Of a stretch of 64,000 nt of DNA, positions 8,794-16,882 are shown piece by piece (within the stretch, counting starts at the first letter, position 1; every line of letters starts with the position of its first letter). Below the pieces are notes generated by a model that worked only from the letters and a program-made list of their open reading frames with translations, was not told where the DNA came from and made no database searches. The stretch lies in assembly GCF_003605435.1 (NCBI RefSeq), contig NZ_QXQB01000001.1, positions 930,001 through 994,000 on the forward strand. Reading direction: 5' to 3'. This stretch comes from Paenibacillus pinisoli. Lineage in GTDB: Bacteria > Bacillota > Bacilli > Paenibacillales > Paenibacillaceae. A program made the position numbers and the translations under genes.

Positions 8794-9099
8794 CTATGAT
8801 TCTTCGCGGCTTCTGCGTCTAAGCCCTGTCAATCCAAGCAGCCCCAGCAACCCTAGCCAGTTCCAATTGGGACCTTTATTCGCAGCAGCCGGAACAGAAT
8901 TCACTTGATAGGAGCCTAAATTCAATGGCTGCTTATAACCGGGGGTCCGCAGCGCATGCGCCCGCTCCGATTGCAATTGCATCTGCCTTACCTCTCTGGA
9001 CGTGCCGCCAGTATCAGGCTCCGGACTTGCCGCATAGACAGGCGATGCAATTGCAAGCATAAGCGAAATGCAGATCGTATAGCGCTTCAGCCTTTTCAC
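8794..9099 (-). CDS. Small exported WGxxGxxG-type protein
   Basis: A 101-residue protein. It has an N-terminal signal peptide (KRLKRYT, a hydrophobic stretch, then a cleavage-like VYAA near residue 22) and a polar Gln/Arg-rich middle. The C-terminal hydrophobic segment NWNWLGLLGLLGLTGL is followed by RRRSREE. That tail resembles the WGxxGxxG family of small Bacillota proteins, whose C-terminus may be a membrane anchor or sorting signal. Function is unknown. GTG at 9097-9099 was chosen because GAGGAGG lies six bases upstream; a TTG two codons earlier sits directly on the ribosome binding site. Confidence 0.75.
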   Translation of the reverse strand: MKRLKRYTICISLMLAIASPVYAASPEPDTGGTSREVRQMQLQSERAHALRTPGYKQPLNLGSYQVNSVPAAANKGPNWNWLGLLGLLGLTGLRRRSREES

Positions 9100-9182
9100 G
9101 GGCAACCTCCTCTTTCATACGGATTGACCCTTAGCTTTCCACTATTCCCACCCTCTATACAATCTAACATCACGCCTGGAAG

Positions 9183-9211
9183 TTGACTCCAGCATTATCC
9201 AACTCTACTAT
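9183..9211 (+). promoter_or_regulatory. SigA-type promoter for the solute-binding lipoprotein
   Basis: TTGACT (9183-9188), 17-bp spacer, TACTAT (9206-9211), 66 bases before the TTG start at 9277. Confidence 0.6.
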
Positions 9212-9276
9212 ATAGTTATACATAAATTTCTACATCAGGAAGAAAATCAATATTTTCAAAGGGGAGGGAACTTGCT

Positions 9277-10506
9277 TTGAAACCATTTCGTTTTATTGCG
9301 CTTATACTTCTGGTCTCCATCCTTATGGCCGGATGCTCGCAAATTTCATTCAAGAGAGAAGAAACAGTAGAATTGAAGATTTTTACGAGATATGCCAGCG
9401 GGTACAGCTATAATGAGCTTGTTCAGTTAGTCGAAGCGCGCTTTCCGAACATCAAGCTGAATACAATTGTTCCGAGCAAGGCGGATGCCACCGATGAGCA
9501 AATCGTAGCCCAAATTCTGGAAGAGAAGCCGGATCTCTATTACAGCTATGATCCAATGATCTATACGGACGAGATCGAATTAATCGACCTCTCGCCCATG
9601 ATGATCAAAGAACAAGACCAGCTCAGCGATATTCAGCAGAAGCTTTATAATCAGGTATTCGCAGATGCCGGCAAGATTACGCAGCTATCGCCAACCTTCA
9701 GCATGCCAGTCGTTTTTATTAACCGCAGTATGCTGCAGGATAAAAATGTAACAGAGCCCGGCCAGGCCTGGACATGGGATGAATTCCGGACAATTGCCTC
9801 TGGGGCCTACGATGCTTCGCTTCGCAGATACGGCTACGAGTTGAAATATTACAATTGGTTCACCATTCTGGACTGGGCGGGCAGAGTGAACGGCCTGTCC
9901 ATGACGGACGAGAATGGCCGCCTTATTCTGGATCAGCCGGAATGGGAGACGGTTGCAACCCAAATCGCCGAAGACAACTTAAACGGAGTCATCCGGCAAT
10001 CGAATATGAGTCAGGATAACGGCGATACCGTCGCGCTCCAAATTACTTTGCTGAACGACGTTTTCCAGCATACCGGGGATGCACAGTTCGCGGACAAATG
10101 GCTGATCGCTCCTATGCCTTATGTGCCGAACATTGGCCTGACAACACCCTATCTATTGTTCGATCCATTCGCTATCGACAGCCGCAGCGAGCATGTGAAC
10201 GAAGCTTACCAGGTGATCGAATATTTGATGAGCAAGGATGCAGCGCCGGAGCTGGCTGCTAAACTTCCGCAAACCTTCCTCCTATTCCCGGAATACAACA
10301 ATACCGGCGAAATCTCTATCGAGCACCTGCTTAACAGCCAAGGAACCTGGGTTAACCAGCACTACGATCGATACTGGGATTCCATCGGCGAGATCAGCAA
10401 AATCATTGATAACGAATATAACGGCATGACCTCCGGAAGCATCAGCATCGCTAACTTCTGGTCAAATATTCTACGAGCTGCGGAACAAATCAATGCGGAG
10501 CTATAA
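9277..10506 (+). CDS. Extracellular solute-binding lipoprotein (family 1 type)
   Basis: A 409-residue lipoprotein with a signal peptide and lipobox LMAGC (Cys20), then the two-lobe fold of ABC sugar-binding proteins (ELKIFTRYASGYSYNELVQLVEARFP near the start, VFINRSML mid-domain). The start is TTG 9277 after GGGGAGGG. No permease or ATPase gene is adjacent, so it either works with a remote transporter or acts as a sensor subunit. The following reading frame is a broken gene of the same kind, suggesting a tandem pair that has decayed. Ligand unknown. Confidence 0.85.
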   Translation: MKPFRFIALILLVSILMAGCSQISFKREETVELKIFTRYASGYSYNELVQLVEARFPNIKLNTIVPSKADATDEQIVAQILEEKPDLYYSYDPMIYTDEIELIDLSPMMIKEQDQLSDIQQKLYNQVFADAGKITQLSPTFSMPVVFINRSMLQDKNVTEPGQAWTWDEFRTIASGAYDASLRRYGYELKYYNWFTILDWAGRVNGLSMTDENGRLILDQPEWETVATQIAEDNLNGVIRQSNMSQDNGDTVALQITLLNDVFQHTGDAQFADKWLIAPMPYVPNIGLTTPYLLFDPFAIDSRSEHVNEAYQVIEYLMSKDAAPELAAKLPQTFLLFPEYNNTGEISIEHLLNSQGTWVNQHYDRYWDSIGEISKIIDNEYNGMTSGSISIANFWSNILRAAEQINAEL

Positions 10507-10770
10507 GAACAGCCGTAAGACCAGTAGATTATCTATTACACTGACGCTGCTTGTTTTAATTGCCGCTCTAGCTTCTGGCTTCACAGCCGGGCCGAAGGCC
10601 AAGAAGAGAGAACCGGTCACGCTTAAAGCAGCTATTTCGTCCGAAGGCCATTTTGCCAAATATAAAGGTTATTTGGAGGAAAAATTCCCGCATGTGACCT
10701 TCGAGCTCATTAGTGTACTCGATTAGGCTCAGGCGGAAAATATGGATCTGGCGCTAAGAGAAGCAACAAA
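10493..10770 (+). pseudogene. Truncated solute-binding protein remnant
   Basis: The frame overlaps the end of the previous gene by 14 bp. It encodes a basic N-terminus, one hydrophobic segment and the start of a binding-protein domain (PVTLKAAISSEGHFAKYKG, then LEEKFPHVTFELISVLD) before a TAG at 10724-10726. The same frame goes on after the stop with AQAENMDLALREA, then runs into a terminator. A normal family member is about 400 residues, so this is a remnant with a premature stop and most of the gene deleted. It has no lipobox Cys and no clear ribosome binding site. Confidence 0.7.
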
Positions 10771-10823
10771 TAAAAATAAAGGCCGTCCACCTGCAAGCCA
10801 AACTGGCTAAGGAAGACGGCCTC
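10770..10823 (-). terminator. Terminator of the lrgAB operon
   Basis: On the minus strand GGCCGTC...GACGGCC encloses an inner AGCCA/TGGCT stem and is followed by TTTATTTTTATTT. It lies just past the lrgB stop and inside the 3' remains of the broken binding-protein gene on the other strand. Confidence 0.8.
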
Positions 10824-10833
10824 TTGTATATGT

Positions 10834-11538
10834 TCAGCTGCTAGACAGAAGCCACCAATAGACGGGCAGCATCAGCAAAGTGGAAATCATGCCTGCAGCC
10901 GCCATCGCAAAGCCGCTTACGCTTCCCTGGAGCTCCGATGTCTCCATCAGGCGAGCCGTTCCGATGCCATGGGAGGATGTGCCGATAGCAGCTCCGATGG
11001 CGATATCCGATCTTACGCCGCACAGGCGAAGAAAAGCCGGACCAGCCAAGCTTCCGAACAGCCCCGTTAGGACAGAAATGGCAGCTGCCAGCTCCGGAAT
11101 GCCGCCAAGCCGCCTCGCGATCTCCATCGAAAATGGTGCCGAAGAGGACTTCGCTACTGCAGAATACATCAGCTCCATGGAGGCACCAGTCAAATAGAAA
11201 ATGCATGCCGTCATGCCTGCCGATACGATCGCGCCGAGTGTAATCCCCGTCATAACCGGAGCAAGCTTGCTTCGGATGAGCGACGCATGCTTGTATAGCG
11301 GCACGGCTAGCGCTACAGTCGCAGGCCCGAGCGCCCAGCTCAGCCATTCTCCGCCGATGCGGTAATCCTCATAGGGGATATCGCCCAGCACAAGGATTGC
11401 GATAATAACGGCAGCTGTACATATAAGCGGATGCACCCGGCGGTATCTTGCCTTCAGCTTGACCATCCCCCAGTATAAGCCGACCGTAAGCGCGATGCCA
11501 AACACCGGGCTATGCAGAATGGGATTCAGCAGCGTCAT
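10834..11538 (-). CDS. lrgB: LrgB/CidB-family membrane protein
   Basis: A 234-residue membrane protein with several hydrophobic spans and the LrgB pattern (IGTSSHGIGTARLMETSE at about 185-202). LrgB works with LrgA in holin-like control of murein hydrolase activity, and in some species in pyruvate or related organic acid movement. ATG at 11538 has AGGAGG seven bases upstream; the start overlaps the end of lrgA by 29 bp, so the two are co-translated. I see no LytSR or CidR gene nearby. The name is given by family; cidB would be an equal label. Confidence 0.9.
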   Translation of the reverse strand: MTLLNPILHSPVFGIALTVGLYWGMVKLKARYRRVHPLICTAAVIIAILVLGDIPYEDYRIGGEWLSWALGPATVALAVPLYKHASLIRSKLAPVMTGITLGAIVSAGMTACIFYLTGASMELMYSAVAKSSSAPFSMEIARRLGGIPELAAAISVLTGLFGSLAGPAFLRLCGVRSDIAIGAAIGTSSHGIGTARLMETSELQGSVSGFAMAAAGMISTLLMLPVYWWLLSSS

Positions 11539-11878
11539 GCTGTTTCCTCCTGTCCGGCCATAGCTTAATGGCAAGTCCTGCAGCCAGCATCGTCACCAGC
11601 GTGCCAATGACAATGCTGGAGCCGATCGCCAGCCATTCCGACTGGATTTGCTTCGCCAAGACCATCGTGCCCACTATCGCCGGCGCAAACAGCAGCCCCA
11701 TATGCCGGATCGCAATCTTGGAGCTAGCCTCCACCCACTCCAGCTTGATCCATCCCAAAAACAAAGCGGCAGCAAGCAGCCCGAGCCCGATTACGTTCGC
11801 AGGCAGCGGAATGGACAGCCCCTTCTCCAATGCCAGACCTATCAAATGAAATGCGATAAAGATAGCGAATCCCCTCAT
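11510..11878 (-). CDS. lrgA: LrgA/CidA-family holin-like protein
   Basis: A 122-residue protein with four predicted membrane segments. The typical LrgA/CidA core is present (PANVIGLGLLAAALFLGWIK at about 26-45, then LLFAPAIVGTMV at about 62-73) with a polar C-terminus. It is the first gene of a two-gene operon with lrgB. The start ATG lies five bases after AAGGGGAG. The promoter region at 11912-11938 carries a perfect inverted repeat between its elements. Confidence 0.9.
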   Translation of the reverse strand: MRGFAIFIAFHLIGLALEKGLSIPLPANVIGLGLLAAALFLGWIKLEWVEASSKIAIRHMGLLFAPAIVGTMVLAKQIQSEWLAIGSSIVIGTLVTMLAAGLAIKLWPDRRKQHDAAESHSA

Positions 11879-11911
11879 GCATACTCCCCTTCTCGTCCCG
11901 CTGATCTATTC

Positions 11912-11938
11912 ATTGTAGCAAGGATGCGTCCTTGCCAA
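11912..11938 (-). promoter_or_regulatory. lrgA promoter with palindromic operator in the spacer
   Basis: On the minus strand TTGGCA (11933-11938) and TACAAT (11912-11917) are 15 bases apart. GCAAGGA/TCCTTGC, a perfect seven-base inverted repeat at 11918-11935, overlaps the -35 and fills the spacer. A short spacer with a centred palindrome is compatible with MerR-like or repressor control; no regulator gene is adjacent. Confidence 0.5.
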
Positions 11939-12067
11939 CACCCCTAAGCTTTACTTCTATATGCCAGCGAGTCGACTTGTTGTCGCAAACGCAAAAAACT
12001 CCAAGCTCGCACAGCGGCGAACCTGAAGCTATGATTGCGTTATCTACTTTTAGATAGCCCTGTGTTG

Positions 12068-12949
12068 CTAACGCCTCAATTGAAACCGCTGAACCAGCTC
12101 TTCCGTATCCTCCCACGGAATCGGGCGAATCCATTCGCTCTGCGACAGCAAGCTATCCATCTGGTCCGACCTGACGGTCCACGTCAGCGGAATGTCCGCC
12201 TTGGCGGCGTACCCTGCAGCAAAATACACCTCCGGTCCCGCTCCCGTCAAATCTGCTAAAATATAGTGGCTGTCAGTCAGCGCTTCAAGCAGCTCGGAAT
12301 CTTGCTTGCGCAGCATGGACGGCAACAGCAGACGAGTATCGTATCCGCATTGCTCAAGGCCCGGCAGCAATTGAGCGGACCACTCAAGGCCAATCTCTTC
12401 ATTTCCAACCATGACGCTGAACAGCTTGCGCTTGCCGCCTCCGGAGAAGGCCGCCGCTTCGCTCCAGCCCAAGTCGGTCAGCTTAAGGATAGACCCCTCC
12501 CGAACAAGCAGCTCCATCTCCCGCAGCTTCTCCAGAATATAGACAAACTCCTGCAAATTCGTGGAATACGTCAAATTGTAGCTTTTGGACAACGGATGCA
12601 GATTTACAGGCTCCATAGCCGTGTCCGTCCGCCGATACAGGTATTGGAGCAGCCTCTTCTCCTTTTCCTCCGTCGTCATGGGAATATCAGGGTCGACCAG
12701 CATCTCCTCAAGCTTGCTCGGCGTCAGCAGCAGCCGCTCCCCGCCCTCAGCCCGTTCACGAATATAAGCCGATATGAGCGGCAGCACCTGCCGCTTTTTG
12801 GCGTAGGAGAATGCCTGGATATGGGAATAAGCCTCTTTGCTCAAATGATAATACGTATTAGGAGCGCACATGCATCCTGAATAACGATCAAATTCTTCAT
12901 CTTGCTTCATATCAATTAGTTCGTTGCAAAACATACAATGTTTCTTCAT
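12068..12949 (-). CDS. Unrecognised protein: Cys-cluster N-terminus, deoxyribosyltransferase/TIR-like C-terminus
   Basis: A 293-residue cytoplasmic protein of no family I can name with certainty. The N-terminus has Cys5, Cys8, Cys26 and Cys28 (CMFC and CMC), a possible zinc site. A mostly helical middle (about 40-165) resembles a winged-helix region near 130-165. From about 175 the C-terminus alternates strands and helices (LFSVMVGNEEI, HYILADLTG at 228-236, EVYFAAGYA at 240-248). That pattern recalls nucleoside 2-deoxyribosyltransferase-like or TIR-like folds, which bind nucleotides. ATG has GAGGTG seven bases upstream. It stands alone with no operon partner. Function, including any role in nucleotide sensing or defence, is inference. 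Confidence 0.8.
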   Translation of the reverse strand: MKKHCMFCNELIDMKQDEEFDRYSGCMCAPNTYYHLSKEAYSHIQAFSYAKKRQVLPLISAYIRERAEGGERLLLTPSKLEEMLVDPDIPMTTEEKEKRLLQYLYRRTDTAMEPVNLHPLSKSYNLTYSTNLQEFVYILEKLREMELLVREGSILKLTDLGWSEAAAFSGGGKRKLFSVMVGNEEIGLEWSAQLLPGLEQCGYDTRLLLPSMLRKQDSELLEALTDSHYILADLTGAGPEVYFAAGYAAKADIPLTWTVRSDQMDSLLSQSEWIRPIPWEDTEELVQRFQLRR

Positions 12950-13059
12950 TCCTGCTCACCTCTTCTATACCCTTCGGACAAAGAGCGCAGATTGAGGGCA
13001 TCTAGCGAGTTCCAATTCCTGTATTCTGAATAGTTTAACTCATCCTTTATATATGAATA

Positions 13060-13083
13060 AAGCCTTCCTCAGTCGGAAGGCTT
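13060..13083 (-). terminator. Terminator of the rhodanese gene
   Basis: AAGCCTTCC (13060-13068) and GGAAGGCTT (13075-13083) with a six-base loop, followed on the minus strand by TATTC and further A/T-rich bases. Confidence 0.75.
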
Positions 13084-13117
13084 CGTCTTGCGTTAATTAT
13101 TTGCGATAGATCCGGTC

Positions 13118-13510
13118 TTATCTCTTCGTCTCCAAAGGTCCGCCCCATGCCATAATTCCGCTGGACAGGTGGCCCATATTGCGATAGCCCATCTTGCTCA
13201 GAATTCTAGCCGCTTTCCTGCTTCTCAGGCCGCTCTGGCAATACAAGAGCACTTTATGATCCTTCGGAACTTCCGCAAGCTTGTCCTGAAGCTGGGACAC
13301 CGGAATATTGAGCGCATTCGGAATATGTCCGGCTTGATATTCATGCGGCTCCCGCACATCAATGAGCAGCGCATCGGCATGATTAGTCAGTTCTTGCTCG
13401 AACCGGATCGGACTCATATTACTCAATCCCCTCGCAGTCCCGAATCGGTTCCACAAAAACAAGCCAATCCCCACTACGATGAGCAAATTAATAATAGTTG
13501 CGCTATCCAT
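13118..13510 (-). CDS. Membrane-anchored single-domain rhodanese
   Basis: A 130-residue protein: one N-terminal membrane segment (about 6-22), then a rhodanese domain with DVREPHEYQAGHIPNALNIP (51-70) and the active-site loop CQSGLRS (91-97, catalytic Cys91). Such proteins carry sulfane sulfur on the Cys and are often part of persulfide detoxification. ATG 13510 follows GGAGG by seven bases. The gene stands alone with its own strong promoter, which overlaps a CsoR/CstR-like operator at 13535-13550. That supports induction by reactive sulfur species (inferred). Confidence 0.92.
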   Translation of the reverse strand: MDSATIINLLIVVGIGLFLWNRFGTARGLSNMSPIRFEQELTNHADALLIDVREPHEYQAGHIPNALNIPVSQLQDKLAEVPKDHKVLLYCQSGLRSRKAARILSKMGYRNMGHLSSGIMAWGGPLETKR

Positions 13511-13534
13511 GCAATATCCTCCGTCATACATTTA

Positions 13535-13550
13535 ATACCCCCAAGGGTAT
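13535..13550 (-). promoter_or_regulatory. CsoR/CstR-like operator before rhodanese
   Basis: ATACCC-CCAA-GGGTAT, perfect six-base arms with G/C runs inside, resembles operators of the CsoR/CstR/RcnR family. CstR is a persulfide sensor that commonly controls rhodaneses. The site lies immediately downstream of the -10, about where transcription would start. Confidence 0.65.
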
Positions 13551-13556
13551 AAAACA

Positions 13557-13585
13557 ACTATAAACGACCTCGCCTCAAGAGTCAA
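13557..13585 (-). promoter_or_regulatory. Strong SigA promoter of the rhodanese gene
   Basis: On the minus strand TTGACT (13580-13585), 17-bp spacer, TATAGT (13557-13562). Each hexamer is 5/6 to consensus with ideal spacing, 47 bases before the ATG. Confidence 0.75.
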
Positions 13586-13658
13586 GGCGTCTTCACCCAA
13601 GCTCATATTGCTCCAACGCACACCTCATTCTATCCTTTTTTTCCTGAAGATCTGTATA

Positions 13659-13684
13659 TGAAAAAGAGCCCTCAAATAGGGCTC
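13659..13684 (-). terminator. Terminator of the debranching enzyme/sugar importer operon
   Basis: On the minus strand GAGCCCT, five-base loop, AGGGCTC, then TTTTTC. It lies 9 bases past the stop of the last permease gene. Confidence 0.85.
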
Positions 13685-13692
13685 AATTCCGA

Positions 13693-14523
13693 TTACTTGC
13701 CTCCTGTAAAGGTGATTCCTTTAATAAAGAAGCGATTGAAGAAGGCATAGATCAGCAGCGCCGGGATGGTGAAGACCATCGAGGCGGCCATAATGTAATT
13801 CCAATGGCTGATATATTGACCTTTGAACGTATTAAGCCCGAGCGTTAGCGTAAACATCGTCTTGTCGGACATGAACATAAGAGGCTTCAAAAACTCGTTC
13901 CATGCGCCCATGAAGACGAAGATTGTCTGCGCAGCAAGCGCGGGCACCGCCAGCGGCAGCGCAATGCGGAAGAACGTCCCGAACCGGCTCAGGCCATCCA
14001 TAGACGCAGCCTCCTCCAGCTCTTTCGGGAAGCCGACGAAAAACTGGCGCATCATGAAGATAAACGTCGCATTCGCCATCATCGGAAGCGTCAATGCGGC
14101 ATACGTGTTAAGCAGATCGAGCTGCTTCATAATGAGGTACGCAGGCACGATCGTAAGCTGGCCCGGAATCATCTGAACCGCCAGAATAAGAATAAACATG
14201 ATTTTGTTCCCTGCAAAATCAATACGCGCCAGCGCATAACCCGCCATGGAGTTGAACAAGGTATTGCATACCGTTGCCACAACCGCGATTAATGCGCTGT
14301 TATACATCCACCTGAGGAAAAGCGGCTCTTTTACAAAGATGTCATAGTAGTTCTGAAGCGTAAAGTCTTTTGGAATAAAGTTGATTCCCCCGGATACGAT
14401 CTCGCTCAGCGGTTTGAACGACGAGGACAGTGCCCACAGGAAAGGAGCGAGCGTCACGCAGCCGTATGAGAACAACAAAATATAAAGAATCGCCTTTCCC
14501 CACTTGGATTGTTGGAATACCAC
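13693..14523 (-). CDS. Carbohydrate ABC permease, MalG type
   Basis: A 276-residue inner permease with six membrane segments and the EAA loop EELEEAASMDGLSRFGTFFRIALPL (about 186-210), the contact point for the shared ATPase. GTG start with GGGGAGG eight bases upstream. It is last in the operon debranching enzyme - binding protein - MalF type - MalG type. No ATPase gene is present in the operon, so a general MsmX-type ATPase elsewhere probably powers it. The likely substrate is an oligosaccharide produced from starch or glycogen, inferred from the neighbouring enzyme. Confidence 0.93.
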   Translation of the reverse strand: MVFQQSKWGKAILYILLFSYGCVTLAPFLWALSSSFKPLSEIVSGGINFIPKDFTLQNYYDIFVKEPLFLRWMYNSALIAVVATVCNTLFNSMAGYALARIDFAGNKIMFILILAVQMIPGQLTIVPAYLIMKQLDLLNTYAALTLPMMANATFIFMMRQFFVGFPKELEEAASMDGLSRFGTFFRIALPLAVPALAAQTIFVFMGAWNEFLKPLMFMSDKTMFTLTLGLNTFKGQYISHWNYIMAASMVFTIPALLIYAFFNRFFIKGITFTGGK

Positions 14524-14537
14524 TCTAATCGCCTCCC

Positions 14538-15437
14538 CTAGTTGAGCTTCTCTTCGGCAAACAGCTTGCGCTGAATCAGCGTTACGATCATAATGACCGC
14601 CGCCAATGCAACGGCAAGCGCAGATGCGTAGCCAAAGTCCAGATTTTTGAATGCATACTGATAAATAAGCAGCGCTACCGTTAACGTCGAGTTGTTCGGG
14701 CCGCCGGAGCCTGCCGAGAAAATGTAAGACTGGTCGAACAGCTGGAAGGTACCGATGATGCCCATGACGACCGTAAAGAAGGTCGCTGGCTTAAGCAGCG
14801 GCAGCGTAATGGAGAAGAACCTTCTCCAAGCGCCAGCACCGTCAAGCATTGCAGACTCATACAGCGCATCCGGAATGTCCTGCAGCGCAGCCAGGAACAC
14901 CACCATAAAGAACGGAGCCGTAGACCATATATTCATGAGCATAATCGCTTTCATCGCGACTGCGGGATCTCCAAGCCAATTGTAGCCTTGCAGGCCAATG
15001 AGCTCCAAAAACTTGTTCAGAAGCCCGTTCGAATTGTAAATCCACATGAAAATAAGCGACAATACAGCGGAAGAAGTAACGGTCGGCATAAAAAATACGA
15101 TCCGGAAGAAATTTTTGAACCGGAGCTTTGCATTCAGAATTACTGCCAGCATAATCGCAAACGCCGTCTGCAGCGGCACTACGAACAGCGCAAAGGAAGC
15201 TGTATTCTTCAGCGCGATCCACGCCCGCTCATCGCCGGACATGCGGACAAAGTTGTCTGCGCCAATCCATTTGTAGCTAACCTCTCCAAGCAAATTAACC
15301 TTATGGCCGGAGAGATAAAGCGAATAAAATACAGGCAAAAACAGAAAAGTGCCAAGCACTAATATCGTAGGAAGCAGAAACAAATAGCCGGTGATGTTGT
15401 TTTTAAGCTTTCTTTTCCATGGAGAGGCCTGGGCCAT
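14538..15437 (-). CDS. Carbohydrate ABC permease, MalF type
   Basis: A 299-residue permease with six membrane segments. The EAA loop DALYESAMLDGAGAWRRFF lies at about 192-210. ATG follows AAAGGAG by nine bases. It pairs with the MalG-type permease 14 bp downstream; the binding protein is upstream. A G/C-rich hairpin at 15475-15495 lies between the binding-protein stop and this gene. Confidence 0.93.
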   Translation of the reverse strand: MAQASPWKRKLKNNITGYLFLLPTILVLGTFLFLPVFYSLYLSGHKVNLLGEVSYKWIGADNFVRMSGDERAWIALKNTASFALFVVPLQTAFAIMLAVILNAKLRFKNFFRIVFFMPTVTSSAVLSLIFMWIYNSNGLLNKFLELIGLQGYNWLGDPAVAMKAIMLMNIWSTAPFFMVVFLAALQDIPDALYESAMLDGAGAWRRFFSITLPLLKPATFFTVVMGIIGTFQLFDQSYIFSAGSGGPNNSTLTVALLIYQYAFKNLDFGYASALAVALAAVIMIVTLIQRKLFAEEKLN

Positions 15438-15474
15438 ATTGATCTTCTCCTTTACTTCTAGTTCAAACAGTCAA

Positions 15475-15495
15475 GGAGGGAGATCAACTCCCTCC
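15475..15495 (-). other. Intercistronic hairpin after the binding-protein gene
   Basis: GGAGGGAG, five-base loop, CTCCCTCC: perfect eight-base arms, no T-run. It lies 12 bases past the stop of the binding-protein gene and is more likely a 3' stabiliser or partial block than a full terminator. Confidence 0.6.
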
Positions 15496-15506
15496 TCCCA
15501 TCCACC

Positions 15507-16823
15507 TTACTTCGCTGCGGCGATTTCCTTATTCGCCACGTCTTGAGCTTTCTTCATCGCATCCTCCAGCTTGGAATTGCCCATGAAGGCGTCAACGAAC
15601 TGGTTGTTGAAGTTGTTCATAATCGTCGGCAGAGTAGCGCCTGCTTGCCATGGCGTCGCATAAGCTGCGCCCGCTACGATTGCGCCGCGGAGCTCATCTT
15701 TGTCATAGCCCAGCTCTTGGGATACGGACTTGCGTGTTGGAAGCGCAAAGCCTTTGCTGGTCCAAGTCTTCATGCCTTCTTTGCCGGTCAGGTAAGAAAT
15801 TAGCTGCCAAGCTGCTTCCTTCTGCTTCGACTGTTTGTTCATGACATAAGCTACTGTGAATGCCATTGTGCCTTGCTTGCCATTAACGGTAGGAAGCTCT
15901 GCAGTGCCGTAGTCCAGATCCTTGTAGTTGGACTCCAGGAACGGAATAGCCCAGTTTCCTTCGAATACGATAGAAGCTTTTCCTTGGCCGAACATCTCGC
16001 CGCCCCAGCCTGCGCCAACCTCTTTCGGCTCGCCGGATGCTTTGTCAACATTGTGCATATCTGTTACAAGCTGAAGACCTTTCACTGCTTCAGGAGACGC
16101 ATATGCCGCGTTGCCGTTCTCGTCGGCTACTCTGCCGCCGAAAGCCTGGATCATGAACATTTGACGAGCAAGCTCTGGCGCAACGCCGAAGCCGAAACGA
16201 ACGGTTTTGCCGCCTTCTTTTTTGGTCAGCTTGATCGCAGCGGCTTGAAGCTCTTCCCAAGTGGTCGGCGGAGCAGCGATGCCCGCTTCCTCAAAGTCCT
16301 TCTTGTTATAGAACATCGCAAGCGTCGAGAAATCTTTTGGGAAGCCGTAGGTCACGCCTTCCTGTTTGAACGCGTCAAGCATGGGCTTCTCGAAGTCAGT
16401 CACATCAAATTCAGGGGTTACATATTGATCAAGCGGCTCAAGCACATTGTGCTCGATAAGCCCAGGAGCCTCGAATGCGTCCAGGTAGAATACGTCCGGA
16501 CCTTCGCCTCCGATAAGCCTTGTCTTGATGACATCCATATATTGATCGGCGATCACTTCATAATTGACTTTAATGTTTGGATATTTGGCTTCAAATTCCT
16601 TGAGCGTCTGATTCAGCAAATCCTGCTCTTCCGGGCTTGCGCCCCATCCTGCCAAAGTTACAGTAACCTGCTCGGCTGAAGGCTCTTTTGTTGGCTCTCC
16701 TGCACCGTTATTCGTGGCACCCGTACCCGAGTTGCCGTTCCCTCCGCTCTTACCGCAAGCTGACAACATCAGCACAGCCACCAGCATCAACGACAATACA
16801 ACCAGACCCGACTTCTTCTTCAT
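15507..16823 (-). CDS. Extracellular sugar-binding lipoprotein
   Basis: A 438-residue lipoprotein: signal peptide, lipobox LSAC, Gly/Asn/Ser-rich linker, then a family 1 solute-binding domain (VTVTLAGWGASPEEQDLLNQ... DVFYLDAFEAP). ATG 16823 is used; a TTG two codons upstream is closer to the GGGAGG site and equally possible. It delivers substrate to the two permeases downstream. Gene order after a glucan debranching enzyme suggests malto- or isomalto-oligosaccharide uptake (inferred). Confidence 0.92.
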   Translation of the reverse strand: MKKKSGLVVLSLMLVAVLMLSACGKSGGNGNSGTGATNNGAGEPTKEPSAEQVTVTLAGWGASPEEQDLLNQTLKEFEAKYPNIKVNYEVIADQYMDVIKTRLIGGEGPDVFYLDAFEAPGLIEHNVLEPLDQYVTPEFDVTDFEKPMLDAFKQEGVTYGFPKDFSTLAMFYNKKDFEEAGIAAPPTTWEELQAAAIKLTKKEGGKTVRFGFGVAPELARQMFMIQAFGGRVADENGNAAYASPEAVKGLQLVTDMHNVDKASGEPKEVGAGWGGEMFGQGKASIVFEGNWAIPFLESNYKDLDYGTAELPTVNGKQGTMAFTVAYVMNKQSKQKEAAWQLISYLTGKEGMKTWTSKGFALPTRKSVSQELGYDKDELRGAIVAGAAYATPWQAGATLPTIMNNFNNQFVDAFMGNSKLEDAMKKAQDVANKEIAAAK

Positions 16824-16882
16824 CCCCAATACAACCTCCCTAATTAAGTAAGAAATTTGTATATAAAAATAATGCGTAAAAC

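Noticed and set aside
10834-11878. Toxin-antitoxin or phage holin cassette
   Set aside because: Both genes match the chromosomal LrgA/LrgB families, and there is no endolysin or phage gene around.
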